A DNA stretch of 64,000 bases from Neobacillus sp. WH10 (GTDB taxonomy: Bacteria > Bacillota > Bacilli > Bacillales > Cytobacillaceae): the NCBI RefSeq assembly GCF_030123405.1, contig NZ_CP126110.1:3782001-3846000 (forward strand), in the 5' to 3' direction. Position numbers and translations under genes: made by a program. Under the pieces are notes generated by a model. The model ran no database searches. It saw nothing but the letters and a program-made list of their open reading frames with translations, and had not been told where the DNA came from. Below are positions 33,124 to 40,274 of the stretch, piece by piece; position 1 is the stretch's first letter; each line of letters opens with the position of its first letter.

Positions 33124-34412
33124 TGTTTCTGTATGTGGTAGTGATACAGGTTTTCTATCTTGTTGATCTCTTTTTTGTATAGGAGTTTTACTGTCCCCAC
33201 TTCTCCATCACGGTTCTTGGCTATATTGACTTCCAGTAAGTTTTTCGTTTCGTCTGTTGGTTCGTTGTAATATTCATCACGGTACAACAACATAATGACA
33301 TCAGCATCTTGTTCAATACTTCCCGATTCTCTTAAATCTGACATCATCGGGTGTTTATCCCCTCGGCTTTCTACACTTCTAGATAACTGAGCTAGGCAAA
33401 CCACTGGACAATTGAAGTCTTTCGCCATTCCCTTTAAGTCAGCGCTTATTTCAGTTATTTGAGCGTGCATATTTCCCTTGTAGTCCTTTGATGGTTTAAT
33501 CAACGTTAGGTAATCAATAAAAACAATAATCTCTTTAGTGGGATTTTCATGTTTAATTTTCCTAACTTTTGCTTTCATTTCCGCTACGCTCTGCCGTGGC
33601 TTATCGTATATTTTAGGAGCAACCTCTTCCATCTTTCCGATAGCCGTGATCCAGTGTCCTTTTTCTTCATCATTCAAATAGTGATAAGGGTTTTTTAACT
33701 TCATTCCGTTGATTTCTCCTAGTGAAGAAAGCATCCGTTTAATCAAGCTTTCTGTTGTCATTTCTAGCGAGAAGATAACCGGAATGACATTCTTTCCTGC
33801 ATTGATGGCTAAATTAAGCAAGAAAGCTGTTTTCCCCATCGATGGCCTTGCTCCCACAATGATTAAGTCATTCCCGTGGAAACCATCCGTTTTACTGTCT
33901 ATATCCATGAATCCACTGACGACTCCACTCCTCTGTTTAGGAGTAGGAACCGTCACTAAGTCGTACATGTTCATTAAATGTTCTTTGAGGTCAAATTCTT
34001 CTTGTGTGCCTTGCTCGTCCACCTGGCTTAAATCTTTAATCAATGTTTGTATGCCTTCTGTGTTTAACTCGCTATCCAAAGCCGACTGTAGTAAATCTTT
34101 TGATGTTGTAATCTTCCACCGGTTGATGACCATCTTTTCGTATGACTTGAAAGCATGGACAGAAGGAACACAACCTTTTAAAGCTAGTATTCTTTCATTT
34201 CCTCCAATAAAAAGGAATCCTGTATCACCTAATTCATCCTGTAAGGCAGCTCCATCAATCGGAAACCCTTTCTTCTTCACTTTTTTCATTGCTGTAAACA
34301 TATTTCGATTTGTGAAATCTAAAAAGTGATCAGGTGATAAGGTTAATTCATCTATGATGGAATTATCTTTTAGGATGGAACCAAGTAACATTTCTTCAGC
34401 TTGTTCACTCAT
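33120..34412 (-). CDS. dnaB: replicative DNA helicase (DnaB-like)
   Basis: 430 residues. N-terminal helical domain EEMLLGSILKDNSIIDELTL, then the RecA-like ATPase: Walker A GARPSMGKTAFLLNLAI, Walker B-like EIIVFIDYLTLIKP, and H4 SDLRESGSIEQDADVIMLL with the arginine finger region. This is the hexameric 5'-3' helicase of the phage replisome, loaded by the protein encoded just upstream. Confidence 0.93.
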   Translation of the reverse strand: MSEQAEEMLLGSILKDNSIIDELTLSPDHFLDFTNRNMFTAMKKVKKKGFPIDGAALQDELGDTGFLFIGGNERILALKGCVPSVHAFKSYEKMVINRWKITTSKDLLQSALDSELNTEGIQTLIKDLSQVDEQGTQEEFDLKEHLMNMYDLVTVPTPKQRSGVVSGFMDIDSKTDGFHGNDLIIVGARPSMGKTAFLLNLAINAGKNVIPVIFSLEMTTESLIKRMLSSLGEINGMKLKNPYHYLNDEEKGHWITAIGKMEEVAPKIYDKPRQSVAEMKAKVRKIKHENPTKEIIVFIDYLTLIKPSKDYKGNMHAQITEISADLKGMAKDFNCPVVCLAQLSRSVESRGDKHPMMSDLRESGSIEQDADVIMLLYRDEYYNEPTDETKNLLEVNIAKNRDGEVGTVKLLYKKEINKIENLYHYHIQKQ

Positions 34413-34659
34413 AATCTTCTTTACTCCAAAATTGAGCTAAGACAGATGGATCTTCTCTCCTTCTTGCTTCCCTTAAATCAGCAATTGTAGGAGCAAATTT
34501 ATTTTCTAATACGTGACGTTCTGCTTTTTTCATAACCGTTGCCGGATTCTGATCTTTAAGCATTTCTGACCAAGTATTAATCTTGTATTGATCTACTTCA
34601 AAAGATGAATAAATACTCCGAATGAACTTGAACAATTCTGCGACTTCTTTTTTAGTCAA
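34405..34659 (-). CDS. G39P-like helicase loader/inhibitor
   Basis: About 84 residues from a TTG (MTKKEVAELFKFIRSIYSSF) preceded by GGGAGGG; the longer frame lies inside the upstream gene. The segment WSEMLKDQNPATVMKKAERHVLENKFAPTIADL (in part) is the G39P/phage helicase-loader signature. Placed between the DnaD-like initiator and DnaB, it should hold the helicase inactive and hand it to the origin complex, as in SPP1. Confidence 0.75.
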   Translation of the reverse strand: MTKKEVAELFKFIRSIYSSFEVDQYKINTWSEMLKDQNPATVMKKAERHVLENKFAPTIADLREARRREDPSVLAQFWSKEDYE

Positions 34660-35308
34660 GGTCAAAACCCTCCCAGTCAATACCTTTAGAAGGTGGTTTT
34701 TTAAATTGTCTATCCAAGGCTTGTACATCATCAAGACTGGTAATATTCTTTTTATGCCAGTCTTTTAAGATGCCTTCACAATACTTCCAGTTCTTTTGTG
34801 ACTTTAAGGTTATTTCCATGGCTTCTATGACTAATTCTTCGTTTAGATCATCTACCCATTCACCGATGGATTGAGCAATAAAAGGATTCAGTACACCGAA
34901 ATTTTGTTGGTAAAAATCGAAGGGGCTAACTACTACATTATTTAAATACTTAGTATTATCATTATTTAGTAGTTGCGGATTTTCCATTAATGGATTTTCC
35001 ACTAGTGGATTTTCCGTATATGGTTGTTCAAATACCAATGTTTCCCATTCGAATTTACCTTCTTCATTTCTTCTCCGTTCACGTTTCATGTATCCGTTAA
35101 GCTTTAATTCTTTTAAAGCTGTTTTTAAGGCATCTTTGCCGTCTTTAGCATGCTTTTCTAATTCTATATCGTAAAACTTCCAATCGTTGGGCATGGAAAG
35201 CATATATGCATGTAATCCTTTTGCTTTCCAGCTCAACTTTTTATCTTGCAAGGAAGTTTTATTCATAACGACATAGTTGGAAATTTTTTGTATACGAAAT
35301 ATACTCAA
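34652..35308 (-). CDS. DnaD-like replication initiator with internal origin
   Basis: 218 residues. The N-terminal winged helix (LSWKAKGLHAYMLSMPNDWKF, KTALKELKLNGYMKRERR) resembles phage replisome organisers. A linker of TENPLVENPLMENPQ repeats follows, then a DnaD/DnaB_2 domain (FYQQNFGVLNPFIAQSIGEW, KNWKYCEGILKDWHKK). The linker DNA is three 15-bp direct repeats next to an AT-rich tract, the likely phage origin bound by this protein's own N-domain. Confidence 0.8.
   Translation of the reverse strand: MSIFRIQKISNYVVMNKTSLQDKKLSWKAKGLHAYMLSMPNDWKFYDIELEKHAKDGKDALKTALKELKLNGYMKRERRRNEEGKFEWETLVFEQPYTENPLVENPLMENPQLLNNDNTKYLNNVVVSPFDFYQQNFGVLNPFIAQSIGEWVDDLNEELVIEAMEITLKSQKNWKYCEGILKDWHKKNITSLDDVQALDRQFKKPPSKGIDWEGFDLD
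34931..35021. other. putative phage replication origin (iterons and AT-rich tract)
   Basis: Three tandem 15-bp units sharing GGATTTTCC at 34977-34991, 34992-35006 and 35007-35021 are followed leftward by an AT-rich stretch (34931-34972, TACTACATTATTTAAATACTT...). They lie inside the initiator gene, as in lambda O and several Gram-positive phages. The AT tract would be the unwinding element. Confidence 0.65.
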
Positions 35309-35401
35309 ATTTTTTCACTTCCCTGTTCTAAAACTTGTCCAATGTGATATACTACTAGTAACTAATATTTTTTTTGCAACCGATTGTTGGCGCAATCGGC
35401 T
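35309..35401. promoter_or_regulatory. leader of the initiator gene with hairpin
   Basis: About 90 bp between the initiator and the 44-residue gene. CCGATTG (35380-35386) and CAATCGG (35393-35399) form a hairpin with a T-run on the plus strand only. On the minus strand it would be an internal hairpin in the replication operon leader. TTGGACA-like and TATATC-like boxes near 35340-35360 are weak promoter candidates. Confidence 0.35.
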
Positions 35402-35536
35402 TTATTTTTTTCTTTTCTTCCTTCTAGGTCTCTCAAACGTTTTACGATACCAATTGCTATTCTTTGAATGGTCATGATAATAAAACTCATTTTTCATAAA
35501 ACCGCTTTTTATAAAACTCCTAAACATTTCAAACAT
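35402..35536 (-). CDS. small basic protein (44 residues)
   Basis: MFEMFRSFIKSGFMKNEFYY..., ending in a very basic tail (RPRRKKRKK). AGAAGGGAGGG precedes the ATG. Overlaps a 32-residue hydrophobic peptide frame. A 41-residue product at 36643-36768 ends similarly (KPRRKRNKRTKR), so the two may be related. Unknown function. Confidence 0.5.
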   Translation of the reverse strand: MFEMFRSFIKSGFMKNEFYYHDHSKNSNWYRKTFERPRRKKRKK

Positions 35537-35627
35537 CTTTATCCCTCCCTTCTTTTGCAATTTCCTCTATCATCCTACTAATAATAAGAACGATCATCAC
35601 CAAACAATAAACTGCCGCTGTATTCAT
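35529..35627 (-). CDS. possible 32-residue membrane peptide
   Basis: MNTAAVYCLVMIVLIISRMI then a charged tail; one membrane helix. GAAGGGA lies about 10 nt upstream. It overlaps the next gene by 8 nt, as is common in this operon. Could be a spurious frame. Confidence 0.3.
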   Translation of the reverse strand: MNTAAVYCLVMIVLIISRMIEEIAKEGRDKDV

Positions 35628-35647
35628 TCATGTTCATTCCCTTCTAT

Positions 35648-35812
35648 TCATTCAGAAATTTCTTTTCTAAGCACTTTGTGCAGAACCATGGTGATGTAAG
35701 AATTTTGAGTTAGTCCTAAACTATCAGCCTCCCTTTCTACTTTTTTGCTCAACTCGGCATTAAGCCTTAATGTAAAACTTTTTCGGTTGTCTTTTTTGTC
35801 ATCTTTGGTCAT
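35648..35812 (-). CDS. ribbon-helix-helix DNA-binding protein
   Basis: 54 residues from MTKDDKKDNRKSFTLRLNAE; GGAGGTGACG lies upstream, and an alternative start 36 nt upstream lacks an RBS. RKSFTLRLNAELSKKVEREADSLGLTQNSYITMVL (in part) is a classic Arc/MetJ fold. It is divergent from another RHH gene at 35937, with ACGTCA repeats between, one of them overlapping its own RBS. Confidence 0.75.
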   Translation of the reverse strand: MTKDDKKDNRKSFTLRLNAELSKKVEREADSLGLTQNSYITMVLHKVLRKEISE

Positions 35813-35936
35813 CAAAGTGACGTCACCTCCATAAGTAAATATTACCATAAAAATTTGTCGACGTCAAATGTCTTTACAAGTCATCACGTCATGGTTTATA
35901 ATGGTGTCAAAAGGACACTGGAAGGAATGAAATAAC
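35813..35936. promoter_or_regulatory. divergent RHH control region with ACGTCA operators
   Basis: Plus-strand promoter TTTACA (35873-35878), 18-bp spacer, TATAAT (35897-35902). Three ACGTCA-containing sites: GTGACGTCAC palindrome (35817-35826), CGACGTCA (35859-35866) and CACGTCA (35885-35891). The palindrome overlaps the RBS of the minus gene and the third lies between -35 and -10 of the plus gene, suited to mutual repression. Confidence 0.6.
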
Positions 35937-36095
35937 ATGAGTGAGCAAAAACGTTTTACCTTAAGAATGGATTCAGACCTGTTTAAAGAAATTGAAAAGA
36001 GAGCAGAAGTTAACAAGCGATCCATTGCTAAAGAGATTGAATTTTTACTCGAAAAGCACATTAAAGAAGAAAGCAAGGATTCCGACAACGCATAA
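35937..36095 (+). CDS. Arc-family ribbon-helix-helix repressor
   Basis: 52 residues, MSEQKRFTLRMDSDLFKEIE... with the Arc pattern (beta strand KRFTLRM, then two helices RSIAKEIEFLLEKHI). Transcribed against the surrounding early operon from its own strong promoter, so it is probably expressed in the lysogen. Candidate operators are the ACGTCA sites. Confidence 0.75.
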   Translation: MSEQKRFTLRMDSDLFKEIEKRAEVNKRSIAKEIEFLLEKHIKEESKDSDNA

Positions 36096-36151
36096 TTTCA
36101 CCGCCTGTAATTATGTATTACAAATCATTTTAAAAAAAGGAGCGAACACAA

Positions 36152-36346
36152 ATGGCCCACGCAAGAAGTAATTGTAAAAATCTATCAACTACTATTTCAC
36201 TGGATGAACATTTATTGGTTAAAATTGAAGATTATCGCTTTAGTAAACGTAAGGACAATCGTTCTGCTGCTATCGCTGATCTGATTCAAAAAGGCTTAAA
36301 ATATGAAGCTCTCGTGCAAAAGAAGAAGGAAAGGATGTTGGGATGA
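36152..36346 (+). CDS. second ribbon-helix-helix protein
   Basis: 64 residues, MAHARSNCKNLSTTISLDEHLL..., strand LSTTISL followed by two helices (NRSAAIADLIQKGLKYEALV) and a basic tail. AAAAAAAGGAG precedes the ATG. It forms a plus-strand pair with the Arc-like gene 57 nt upstream and is followed by a terminator. Confidence 0.7.
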   Translation: MAHARSNCKNLSTTISLDEHLLVKIEDYRFSKRKDNRSAAIADLIQKGLKYEALVQKKKERMLG

Positions 36347-36365
36347 TATCAACGTCCTTTTTTTC
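36331..36365 (+). terminator. terminator of the plus-strand RHH operon
   Basis: AAGGATGTTG pairs with CAACGTCCTT (one G-T pair), followed by TTTTTTT, overlapping the 3' end of the second RHH gene. Confidence 0.8.
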
Positions 36366-36406
36366 TTTGTCCTTTCCTTCAGGTTTTTATCGTAAGACGA
36401 CCGAAT

Positions 36407-36628
36407 TTAATCAATTTCTAAATCGTCAATAACCTTGTAAACTTTGTGATGTAATTCGTATCCTTCTTCGTAGATTTCATCAATAACTTTTTTAATTGCT
36501 GAGTTCAATCTATTATCTTTAGGCATTTTACTTTCTTTATTCCATTGTTGCGACACATACCATTCTTCCATTTCTCTAGCTTGTTCTATTAACTTTTGAC
36601 TTTTTTCAAGGGCTTCTGTTACCTTCAT
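36407..36628 (-). CDS. hypothetical phage protein (73 residues)
   Basis: MKVTEALEKSQKLIEQAREMEEW..., all-helical and acidic. GGGAG lies upstream of the ATG. Part of the early minus-strand operon; unknown. Confidence 0.55.
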   Translation of the reverse strand: MKVTEALEKSQKLIEQAREMEEWYVSQQWNKESKMPKDNRLNSAIKKVIDEIYEEGYELHHKVYKVIDDLEID

Positions 36629-36642
36629 TTAATCAACTCCCT

Positions 36643-36768
36643 CTATCTTTTTGTTCTCTTGTTCCTCTTCCGTCGAGGTTTAGAACACCAGTGATTTACG
36701 AATTCTTTATAGCTGTAACCACCAGTTGTTAAAGGTTTATAATATTGACCACTGCGTTCTGGATTCAT
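36643..36768 (-). CDS. small basic protein (41 residues)
   Basis: MNPERSGQYYKPLTTGGYSY... ending KPRRKRNKRTKR. Strong AGGAGGGAAAGAGG RBS. Similar in tail composition to the 44-residue protein at 35402-35536; possibly nucleic-acid-binding. Confidence 0.5.
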   Translation of the reverse strand: MNPERSGQYYKPLTTGGYSYKEFVNHWCSKPRRKRNKRTKR

Positions 36769-36791
36769 CCTCTTTCCCTCCTAACGATATC

Positions 36792-36959
36792 TCAATCTAG
36801 TAAATAACCATTGTCTTTCATCATTTTATCTATGCTGCCGTCATAGAACTTGAAAAAATAGTGACGGTTTAATGCTGTTAGGCGGTCGTTTTCTTCAACC
36901 AATTCTTGTATGCGTTCTTGCATTGCTTGAATTTGGTCAATGAGTTCCTGGTCGTTCAT
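36792..36959 (-). CDS. small coiled-coil protein (55 residues)
   Basis: MNDQELIDQIQAMQERIQEL... with a heptad repeat, then YFFKFYDGSIDKMMKDNGYLLD. GGAGG lies just upstream of the ATG. Unknown function. Confidence 0.5.
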   Translation of the reverse strand: MNDQELIDQIQAMQERIQELVEENDRLTALNRHYFFKFYDGSIDKMMKDNGYLLD

Positions 36960-36988
36960 GGCGTTACCTCCTTTGTAATTTGTTCGAA

Positions 36989-37198
36989 CTACGCAGTAAA
37001 ATCAATTTCTGATAAACCTTCGTCATGTGCTTTCTTTAATAATTCACTTATAGTTACTCTTGTTTGTCTGTCTGTTTTTATATGCCCCCAATAGCAAATA
37101 TAATAAGGGACATTATTAATAATTATCATTTTATCTTTATACTTTTTTACTATTCCTTTCACTTCTTCTTCCATTTCTCTCCCACATAGACATTGCAA
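36989..37198 (-). CDS. small Cys-containing phage protein (69 residues)
   Basis: MQCLCGREMEEEVKGIVKKYKDKM... YYICYWGHIK. The CLCG near the start and IC around residue 35 resemble a reduced YgiT-type zinc finger but lack the second CxxC pair. Unknown. Confidence 0.5.
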   Translation of the reverse strand: MQCLCGREMEEEVKGIVKKYKDKMIIINNVPYYICYWGHIKTDRQTRVTISELLKKAHDEGLSEIDFTA

Positions 37199-37204
37199 GT
37201 AAAA

Positions 37205-37417
37205 TCACTCCTTATTTGCTACTATAAAATGTTTGCCAAACCATTCGTCCCCTTCTAATCCAACGTAATGATCGCCATCTAATTCGTTTTTCAGACAATA
37301 TCCAAATTCATCATCTTTACTTTTCCATTCCACTTGATATGTTTTGTCTTTGATGAATTGAATTTCAAAATCTTCATCATCAAATTCATGAACGTTTCTT
37401 ATACATTTTACAAACAT
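37205..37417 (-). CDS. small acidic phage protein (70 residues)
   Basis: From MFVKCIRNVHEFDDEDFEIQ, since AAGGGTGG precedes that ATG. Beta-rich with many Asp/Glu (KSKDDEFGYCLKNELDGDHY). Small acidic early proteins often mimic DNA or inhibit host enzymes, but nothing shows it here. Confidence 0.55.
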   Translation of the reverse strand: MFVKCIRNVHEFDDEDFEIQFIKDKTYQVEWKSKDDEFGYCLKNELDGDHYVGLEGDEWFGKHFIVANKE

Positions 37418-37482
37418 TTTTAAACCACCCTTCAACTCCTATACGTCACAATTTCAGTCAAATATGAACCTACAGAGGGCAA

Positions 37483-38097
37483 TTAAGCCCCCTGCTTTAA
37501 AGCTCCATTTAATATCTCAATTGCCTTACTAGCATCAGAAGGTGTATACCACTCCATATCCTTCTTCATGTGCTTTTGAAGGGTTTTATATGACTCTTCT
37601 TTAGAAATGCTCATAGCCTTAGCTACGTCCGTTACAAGCTTATTGATAAGGTTAAGTTGTTTGTCTGTTGCTAATTGAGGTTTTTGTGAAGGTGTGTTTT
37701 CAGATGCTTCGTTCCCGTCATCGTCCAGATCACTAACAATCCCAAATGCTGCCGACAAAGAATATCGTCTGGCATATGTGGTTGCTGAACCAACACCTTG
37801 TGCAGTTTTCTTTTCCAGTGGCAAGATAAAAGGGTCAAACTCAATGAATTGTCCGCTTTCGTGGAAAATAACCGTCACGACACCTACACCGTTTTCAGCA
37901 CTTACTGGCATTTGTGTATAAGACAATCCGTGGGACGGTGCGCAATCATGAATTGCTTTAACAGTTCCGTCAAGAGTGACATATTTTGATTTAAAATGAG
38001 GATTGGCCCCATCTTTTTCAGGCTGTTTTACATTTGATTGAAAGGCTCCAAGCGCTTTAGCGATTTCGGAAATATTTTCGCTAGTTTTCATTTCCAT
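37483..38097 (-). CDS. erf: ERF-family single-strand annealing protein
   Basis: 204 residues. KALGAFQSNVKQPEKDGANP, FKSKYVTLDGTVKAIHDCAP and the conserved GSATTYARRYSLSAAFGIVSD (in part) are the ERF superfamily signature. It anneals homologous single strands during phage recombination and may circularise or concatenate phage DNA. A C-terminal helical region (QLATDKQLNLINKLV) follows. It works with the Gam-like and SSB proteins encoded in the same operon. Confidence 0.88.
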   Translation of the reverse strand: MEMKTSENISEIAKALGAFQSNVKQPEKDGANPHFKSKYVTLDGTVKAIHDCAPSHGLSYTQMPVSAENGVGVVTVIFHESGQFIEFDPFILPLEKKTAQGVGSATTYARRYSLSAAFGIVSDLDDDGNEASENTPSQKPQLATDKQLNLINKLVTDVAKAMSISKEESYKTLQKHMKKDMEWYTPSDASKAIEILNGALKQGA

Positions 38098-38160
38098 CCT
38101 CCTTTGGTATACTTACCATGTAAATTGTTTTAGAAAGGGAGACTGTGAGGGCAGCTCCCT

Positions 38161-38733
38161 TTATTCCATTTTTAATTCAAATTTCTCCGGCTGTTCAACA
38201 ACAACCACACCAGGCACTTGTTCTCCATTCGTGTCATACAATTTCCCATCAGCAACTACACATTTTTTCTTTAACTCTGCCCAATTCGTTTCTTCTTTCA
38301 CTCGAATAAACCCATTTTCTTTGGCGTACTGGAATAACTCTGATTCATCCTTTTCAAATTTAGGTTGTTGAGATTTTAATGAAATTTTCCCATAAGGTAA
38401 TGCGATCGTTTTCTTAGGTTTCTTTCCTGTTTCCAGTTGTTTTGCAACTTCTTGACGTAAGTAATGTTCTAAGTGATTAGAGTAATGAACCTGTTTTTCA
38501 TTGAATTCAATTTTCGCTTGTTCGCCCCATTCTTTAATTTTTTCGATTTTAAGTAAGAAAGGAGCAATTTGTTTCTCGATGATTGAATCGATTTCCGTTT
38601 TCCTGTCTTCGAAATAGACAATTCTTCTTTGAGCTTCAGCTGCCGTTTCCAAATCCACAACCGCAAATACATTTTGCAATTCTTGCACTTCCTGTTCTTC
38701 AAGTTCAACTAACACATTTTCTAATGGAACCAT
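38161..38733 (-). CDS. Gam-like host-nuclease inhibitor
   Basis: 190 residues. A long helical hairpin (KTEIDSIIEKQIAPFLLKIEK...QAKIEFNEKQVHYSNHLEHY) followed by LPYGKISLKSQQPKFEKDE matches the Mu Gam-like family, which binds DNA ends and blocks RecBCD/AddAB-type nucleases. It directly precedes the ERF gene in operon order, the typical phage recombination module. RBS AGGAGG. Confidence 0.8.
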   Translation of the reverse strand: MVPLENVLVELEEQEVQELQNVFAVVDLETAAEAQRRIVYFEDRKTEIDSIIEKQIAPFLLKIEKIKEWGEQAKIEFNEKQVHYSNHLEHYLRQEVAKQLETGKKPKKTIALPYGKISLKSQQPKFEKDESELFQYAKENGFIRVKEETNWAELKKKCVVADGKLYDTNGEQVPGVVVVEQPEKFELKME

Positions 38734-38736
38734 GTT

Positions 38737-38826
38737 CTATTCCTCCTTTTTAAATTCAGTTTTTAAATTGATGCCCTGTTTTTCTTCCATAACCGATAGT
38801 GTATTTTGAAACAACGCACTGTCCAC
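38737..38826 (-). CDS. possible 29-residue peptide
   Basis: GTG-initiated MDSALFQNTLSVMEEKQGIN... to KKEE, with TTGGAGG 6 nt upstream. It ends 3 nt before the Gam-like ATG, and its last codons supply that gene's AGGAGG. It may be a leader peptide for coupling. Confidence 0.35.
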   Translation of the reverse strand: MDSALFQNTLSVMEEKQGINLKTEFKKEE

Positions 38827-38867
38827 GCGAACCTCCAATTTACGTAATTGATGGGCGAAATCATACC

Positions 38868-39083
38868 CTAATCCGCAGTTTTAAATTCAAAATCCATGTG
38901 TTCCGATAAATACCGTTGTAAGTTATCCAAATGGATTAAATCACTATCATATTCTACGTAGTCTTCACCGCTAAGAATTTCATTACCGAAAATGTCCTTG
39001 CCAAAATACTCGGGTTGATTGACCACATTAGGGTAACCAGTGCGATTGGCTTGAGTTATTGATGGATGTTCAAGCAATCGCAT
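38868..39083 (-). CDS. YqaI-like phage protein
   Basis: 71 residues from MRLLEHPSITQANRTGYPNV. HPSITQANRTGYP and FGKDIFGNEILSGEDYVE fit the YqaI family of the B. subtilis skin element and related phages. Function unknown. GGTGGTGAAG precedes the ATG; overlaps the upstream gene. Confidence 0.65.
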   Translation of the reverse strand: MRLLEHPSITQANRTGYPNVVNQPEYFGKDIFGNEILSGEDYVEYDSDLIHLDNLQRYLSEHMDFEFKTAD

Positions 39084-39381
39084 GATCTTCACCACCGGAA
39101 AGGTCTACATCTTCAATCATGTAGCCTGATAATTGAGGAAATAATTCTGACATTTGTTCATTAGTTACGACACAGAATAATTTAATACCATCACAGACCG
39201 TGAAAACTTCAAATGGATATTCTACGTCATCACCAAGGAATTCAACTTGCAGATCAGGAACATCGACTAATAAAGTTTTTTTCACATGAACTGAATCACT
39301 ATACAGATCCAAAGCAATTACACCAGCTTCGTATAAATCATTACGAATAGCGATAAACTCTTTAATTTTTTCAAGGTTCAT
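39070..39381 (-). CDS. hypothetical phage protein (103 residues)
   Basis: From MNLEKIKEFIAIRNDLYEAG with AAGGAGGAAACG upstream. Acidic alpha/beta protein (VPDLQVEFLGDDVEYPFEVF). Not recognised. Confidence 0.6.
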   Translation of the reverse strand: MNLEKIKEFIAIRNDLYEAGVIALDLYSDSVHVKKTLLVDVPDLQVEFLGDDVEYPFEVFTVCDGIKLFCVVTNEQMSELFPQLSGYMIEDVDLSGGEDHAIA

Positions 39382-39429
39382 TTCCGTTTCCTCCTTATGC
39401 GCTTTTGCGCTATTTGTTTGAATTGCCAA

Positions 39430-39702
39430 TTAAGAATGGCTAGCTTGTTGAACAACCCAATTATTAAAATCAGTTTCTTCACCACGATAATGATAAAAAG
39501 AAGGTTTTTTAATAAAAGTGTTATTAAACCATCTTTCATACGATTTTTTAGTGAAAGAATTCCATATTCGAACTTTCGTTTTTCCTTTTGCAATAGCAAT
39601 TACAACTCCGTTTTCCCATTGGTATGGATCACGTCGATTGGGGAAACAAATACGATCTGGAACAGAAACAGACATATTCAACTTAATTAATTTAATAGCC
39701 AT
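39430..39702 (-). CDS. hypothetical phage protein (90 residues)
   Basis: From MAIKLIKLNMSVSVPDRICF (GGAGGTTTAAAG upstream). Basic, with a small beta-barrel-like core (WENGVVIAIAKGKTKVRIWNS) and aromatic C-terminal half. Unknown. Confidence 0.6.
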   Translation of the reverse strand: MAIKLIKLNMSVSVPDRICFPNRRDPYQWENGVVIAIAKGKTKVRIWNSFTKKSYERWFNNTFIKKPSFYHYRGEETDFNNWVVQQASHS

Positions 39703-39733
39703 CTTTAAACCTCCATACATCGTAATTTTCTTC

Positions 39734-39868
39734 TTATGCGCCTTTGCGCTCGTTTGATTTTACTGATTCTCTTTGAATCTGTTCTGCTACAGGTCGTATG
39801 AGTGTTAACAATAATTTCTTAGTTTCTTTTGATGGTTGGCTATTCAAGTCGTTTAGAAAAATTTGCAT
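39734..39868 (-). CDS. hypothetical small phage protein (44 residues)
   Basis: MQIFLNDLNSQPSKETKKLL... to KSNERKGA, helical. First gene after the Cro-like gene. Its end overlaps a GCGC-AAAG-GCGC element also seen near 39395-39410. Confidence 0.5.
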   Translation of the reverse strand: MQIFLNDLNSQPSKETKKLLLTLIRPVAEQIQRESVKSNERKGA

Positions 39869-39899
39869 ACTATCCACGTCCTTATTTCGTGATATAATC

Positions 39900-40115
39900 T
39901 TAATTAGCTTTTTTAGCTAAATCATCTTCAGAAAAAAGGTCTTCAATTTCAACGCCAAATATATCTGCAATTTTTTTAGCTTTAAAAACATCTAATTTTC
40001 TTTCACCTTTTTCAATCATGCTGTATGATGATACATAGTCATACCCTAGTTGTTTTGCTAAAAAAGTTTGGGTCATTCCCCTTTTCTCTCTAAGTTCTTT
40101 TAGTCTTAAAGTCAT
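39900..40115 (-). CDS. Cro-like repressor
   Basis: 71-residue XRE HTH protein, MTLRLKELREKRGMTQTFLAKQLGYDYVSSYSMIEKGERK (in part), first gene of the early minus-strand operon and divergent from the CI-like gene. It should repress the CI promoter and its own after induction. Promoter TTGATT/TATAAT at 40185-40190 and 40162-40167. Confidence 0.8.
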   Translation of the reverse strand: MTLRLKELREKRGMTQTFLAKQLGYDYVSSYSMIEKGERKLDVFKAKKIADIFGVEIEDLFSEDDLAKKAN

Positions 40116-40274
40116 TTATCACCACCACCTTTTTAGTTGTTTTGTGTAACTTTCTATTTTCATTATAATTAGCTATTTTATCTAAATCAAGTATTATTTT
40201 AGATTTTTTGGCTAAATTATTTTTTATTTTGTGTAAATGTGTTAAATTGCTTATAGAATAAGGAGTGTGTGCTT
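40116..40274. promoter_or_regulatory. CI/Cro switch region
   Basis: Minus promoter: TTGATT (40185-40190), 17-bp spacer, TATAAT (40162-40167). Plus promoter: TTGTGT (40229-40234), 17 bp, TATAGA (40252-40257). Two operator-like sites of the form TTAGCYAnnnnATCTAAA lie in opposite orientation at 40169-40186 and 40198-40216; the first overlaps the cro promoter spacer. Confidence 0.65.

Noticed and set aside
33709..34329. 206-codon plus-strand ORF
   Set aside because: Antisense to the well-supported dnaB gene; no family resemblance or RBS.
34977..35021. CRISPR-like repeat
   Set aside because: Three contiguous 15-bp units without spacers inside a coding frame; iterons explain them. No CRISPR array or cas gene is seen in the window.
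35864..36088. 74-codon minus-strand ORF
   Set aside because: Antisense to the Arc-like RHH gene, which has a promoter, RBS and a recognisable fold.
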